Source of the DNA: Gammaproteobacteria bacterium
GTDB taxonomy: Bacteria; Pseudomonadota; Gammaproteobacteria; S012-40
Reading direction: 5' to 3'
DNA length: 6,154 nt
Assembly: GCA_029864945.1 (NCBI GenBank)
Contig: JAOTSL010000200.1
Coordinates: 1-6,154 of the forward strand
Below, one piece after another: positions 4,558-6,154 of the stretch. The position numbers and the translations under genes are program-made. The notes below the pieces were generated by a model. The model did no database searches. It saw only the letters and a list, made by a program, of their open reading frames with translations, and was not told the origin of the DNA. The number at the start of each line of letters is the position of its first letter. Position 1 is the first letter of the stretch.

Positions 4558-5958
4558 ATGAGCACCAAATATAATATTAATAGCAAATCATTGCCGGATA
4601 CGATTTTCAAAGCTTATGATATTCGCGGTATTGTCGACGAAACGCTGACGCCAAATATTGTTTATGCCATTGGTAAATCTCTGGGCAGTGAAGCAAAAAA
4701 ACTGAATCAAAAGACATTTGCAGTTGCACGTGACGGAAGACTCTCTGGCCCCTTATTACTACAATCCTTGATAGACGGCATACTGAGCACTGGTATTGAC
4801 GTTGTTAACGTTGGTCGCGTGCCGACACCAGTATTATATTTCGCAACTTATTTTTTAAACACGCGCTGTGGCGTCATGCTTACTGGCAGTCACAACCCAC
4901 CAAATTATAACGGCCTGAAAATGGTGCTTGATGATACAACTCTCTCAGGCGACACAATACAAGCGCTGAAACAACGTATTTTAAATAACGACTTTGAATA
5001 CGGCGAAGGCAGCTATTCTGAAGTTGATGTTTCTGATGAATACATCAAACAAATCGTCGACGATATAAAACTCGACAAGCCATTAAAAATTGCTGTTGAC
5101 GCGGGCAATGGTGTTGCTGGTGAGCTTGCACCAAAACTTTTTCGCGCACTAGGTTGTGAGGTTACTGAGCTGTTCTGTGAAATCGACGGTAACTTTCCAA
5201 ACCATCACCCCGACCCTAGCCAGCCGGACACACTCGTTGATCTAATAAAGACTGTAACAAACGAAAAATCTGACGTCGGATTTGGTTTTGACGGTGACGG
5301 TGACCGCCTTGGCGTCATAGCACCATCAGGTGAAATAATCTGGCCCGATAGACAAATGATTTTATATGCCCGCGACATTTTAGAGCGCAATCCAGGTGCA
5401 GAAATAATTTACGACATTAAGTGCTCAGTTAATTTAGGCAAAGCAATTAGCGAAGCCGGCGGAAAGCCGTTAATGTGGAAAACTGGACATTCCCTGGTTA
5501 AAGCAAAATTAAAAGAAACAGGTGCGCCTTTAGCCGGTGAAATGAGTGGTCATATCTTCTTTAAGGAACGCTGGTATGGTTTTGATGATGCCTTATATAC
5601 AGGCGCTCGCTTATTAGAAATTATGGCGAAAAGTGAACTCAGTACCAACGAAATATTTTCATCCTTACCTGACACAGTCAACACACCTGAGCTAAAACTG
5701 GAAATGAATGAAGGCGAGCATTTTTTGTTTATGGACAAGCTAATTGCCAACGCTAATTTTGAAGGCGCTAAGATTACAGACATTGATGGCATAAGAGCTG
5801 ACTTTGAAAATGCATGGGGTCTTGTTCGTGCATCTAACACAACGCCTTGCCTTGTCATACGTTTTGAGGGAAATACCCAGGAATCGATGAGTGAAGTGCA
5901 AGAAAAATTTCGAGCGCTGTTCATGTCACTAGACAACACGCTAGATTTACCATTTTAA
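4558..5958 (+). CDS. algC: Phosphomannomutase/phosphoglucomutase (AlgC type)
   Basis: This cytosolic alpha-D-phosphohexomutase interconverts the 6-phospho and 1-phospho forms of mannose and glucose through a phosphoserine enzyme. It supplies precursors for GDP-mannose, UDP-glucose and so for polysaccharide or lipopolysaccharide. The 466-residue protein resembles Pseudomonas AlgC (463 residues) along its whole length. Visible motifs are KAYDIRG (18-24), the active-site TGSHNPP (109-115) with phosphoserine Ser111, the Mg-binding DGDGDR (245-250), the sugar-binding GEMSGH (327-332) and the phosphate-binding RASNTTP (424-430). Domain order is normal and nothing is missing. An AAGGA site 6 nt upstream supports the ATG. 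In many gammaproteobacteria it serves general cell-envelope synthesis; no alginate genes are visible here, so the symbol follows sequence family, not a demonstrated alginate role. argB follows after 39 nt with no terminator seen. Confidence 0.95.
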   Translation: MSTKYNINSKSLPDTIFKAYDIRGIVDETLTPNIVYAIGKSLGSEAKKLNQKTFAVARDGRLSGPLLLQSLIDGILSTGIDVVNVGRVPTPVLYFATYFLNTRCGVMLTGSHNPPNYNGLKMVLDDTTLSGDTIQALKQRILNNDFEYGEGSYSEVDVSDEYIKQIVDDIKLDKPLKIAVDAGNGVAGELAPKLFRALGCEVTELFCEIDGNFPNHHPDPSQPDTLVDLIKTVTNEKSDVGFGFDGDGDRLGVIAPSGEIIWPDRQMILYARDILERNPGAEIIYDIKCSVNLGKAISEAGGKPLMWKTGHSLVKAKLKETGAPLAGEMSGHIFFKERWYGFDDALYTGARLLEIMAKSELSTNEIFSSLPDTVNTPELKLEMNEGEHFLFMDKLIANANFEGAKITDIDGIRADFENAWGLVRASNTTPCLVIRFEGNTQESMSEVQEKFRALFMSLDNTLDLPF

Positions 5959-5997
5959 CGATCTTACTAATCTCTCTACAAAATACGAGTTACTGAA

Positions 5998-6154
5998 ATG
6001 TCACTAAATAGTTCAACTGCTAACGATAGCGCTAGAGTACTTATTGAAGCGTTACCCTACATCCAAAAATTTGCTGGCAAAACATTTGTCATAAAGTATG
6101 GCGGCAACGCCATGGTCGACGAAGAACTTAAAAACTCCTTCGCCCGTGACATTG
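5998..6154 (+). CDS. argB: Acetylglutamate kinase, N-terminal fragment cut by the window end
   Basis: ArgB phosphorylates N-acetyl-L-glutamate with ATP, the second step of the acetylated arginine (ornithine) pathway, in the cytosol. Only 52 complete codons are present of a protein that normally has about 300 residues; the reading frame is still open at the window edge. The fragment contains the family's N-terminal helix (VLIEALPYIQKFAGKT, 14-29) and the nucleotide-binding KYGGNAM motif with Lys33 and Gly35-Gly36, followed by a typical FARDI. The N-terminal extension before VLIEALPYI resembles that of Pseudomonas ArgB, where such a helix belongs to the arginine-inhibited form; this inference is tentative from a fragment. 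The start is an ATG with a weak GAG element at 5987-5989. It follows algC by 39 nt on the same strand and is probably co-transcribed. Confidence 0.93.
   Translation, partial: MSLNSSTANDSARVLIEALPYIQKFAGKTFVIKYGGNAMVDEELKNSFARDI

Noticed and set aside
4252..4610. Minus-strand open frames of 79 and 117 codons antisense to dut and across the palindromic element.
   Set aside because: They run through the palindrome and the ends of two well-supported genes, have no recognisable domain, and lack a convincing ribosome binding site. They are by-products of low stop density.

Overview
The window looks like a chromosomal segment of a moderately AT-rich gammaproteobacterium. The main evidence is the order radC (minus strand) then coaBC, dut, algC and argB (plus strand). 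This matches the arrangement I know from Pseudomonas, and the encoded proteins resemble gammaproteobacterial CoaBC, Dut, AlgC and ArgB throughout. The genus cannot be named from this sequence alone.

The left part (1-2560) is read on the minus strand. From its upstream end it holds radC (JAMM/MPN-domain protein), a small outer-membrane beta-barrel protein, a MipA/OmpV-family outer-membrane protein, and a small YdcH/DUF465 coiled-coil protein. The two outer-membrane genes are 47 nt apart and are probably co-transcribed. The YdcH gene appears to have its own promoter.

Positions 2561-2731 are the divergent control region between radC and coaBC. It holds a perfect 15-bp palindrome, a 9-bp tandem repeat and a candidate coaBC promoter very close to the start codon.

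The right part (2732-6154) is a plus-strand housekeeping run. It comprises coaBC (coenzyme A synthesis), dut (dUTP removal and dUMP supply, overlapping coaBC by 23 nt), algC (phosphomannomutase/phosphoglucomutase for sugar-nucleotide supply) and the first 52 codons of argB (arginine synthesis). The functions are metabolically unrelated, so the cluster is probably an operon of convenience.

The most notable feature is the dut-algC gap. It is occupied almost entirely by a 140-bp imperfect palindrome flanked by a perfect 8-bp direct repeat. Removing the palindrome and one repeat copy leaves a 24-nt gap typical of an operon, so it looks like a MITE-like insertion. Its centre resembles the core of the enterobacterial ERIC repeat. 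I found no phage, defence, CRISPR, tRNA or rRNA feature.
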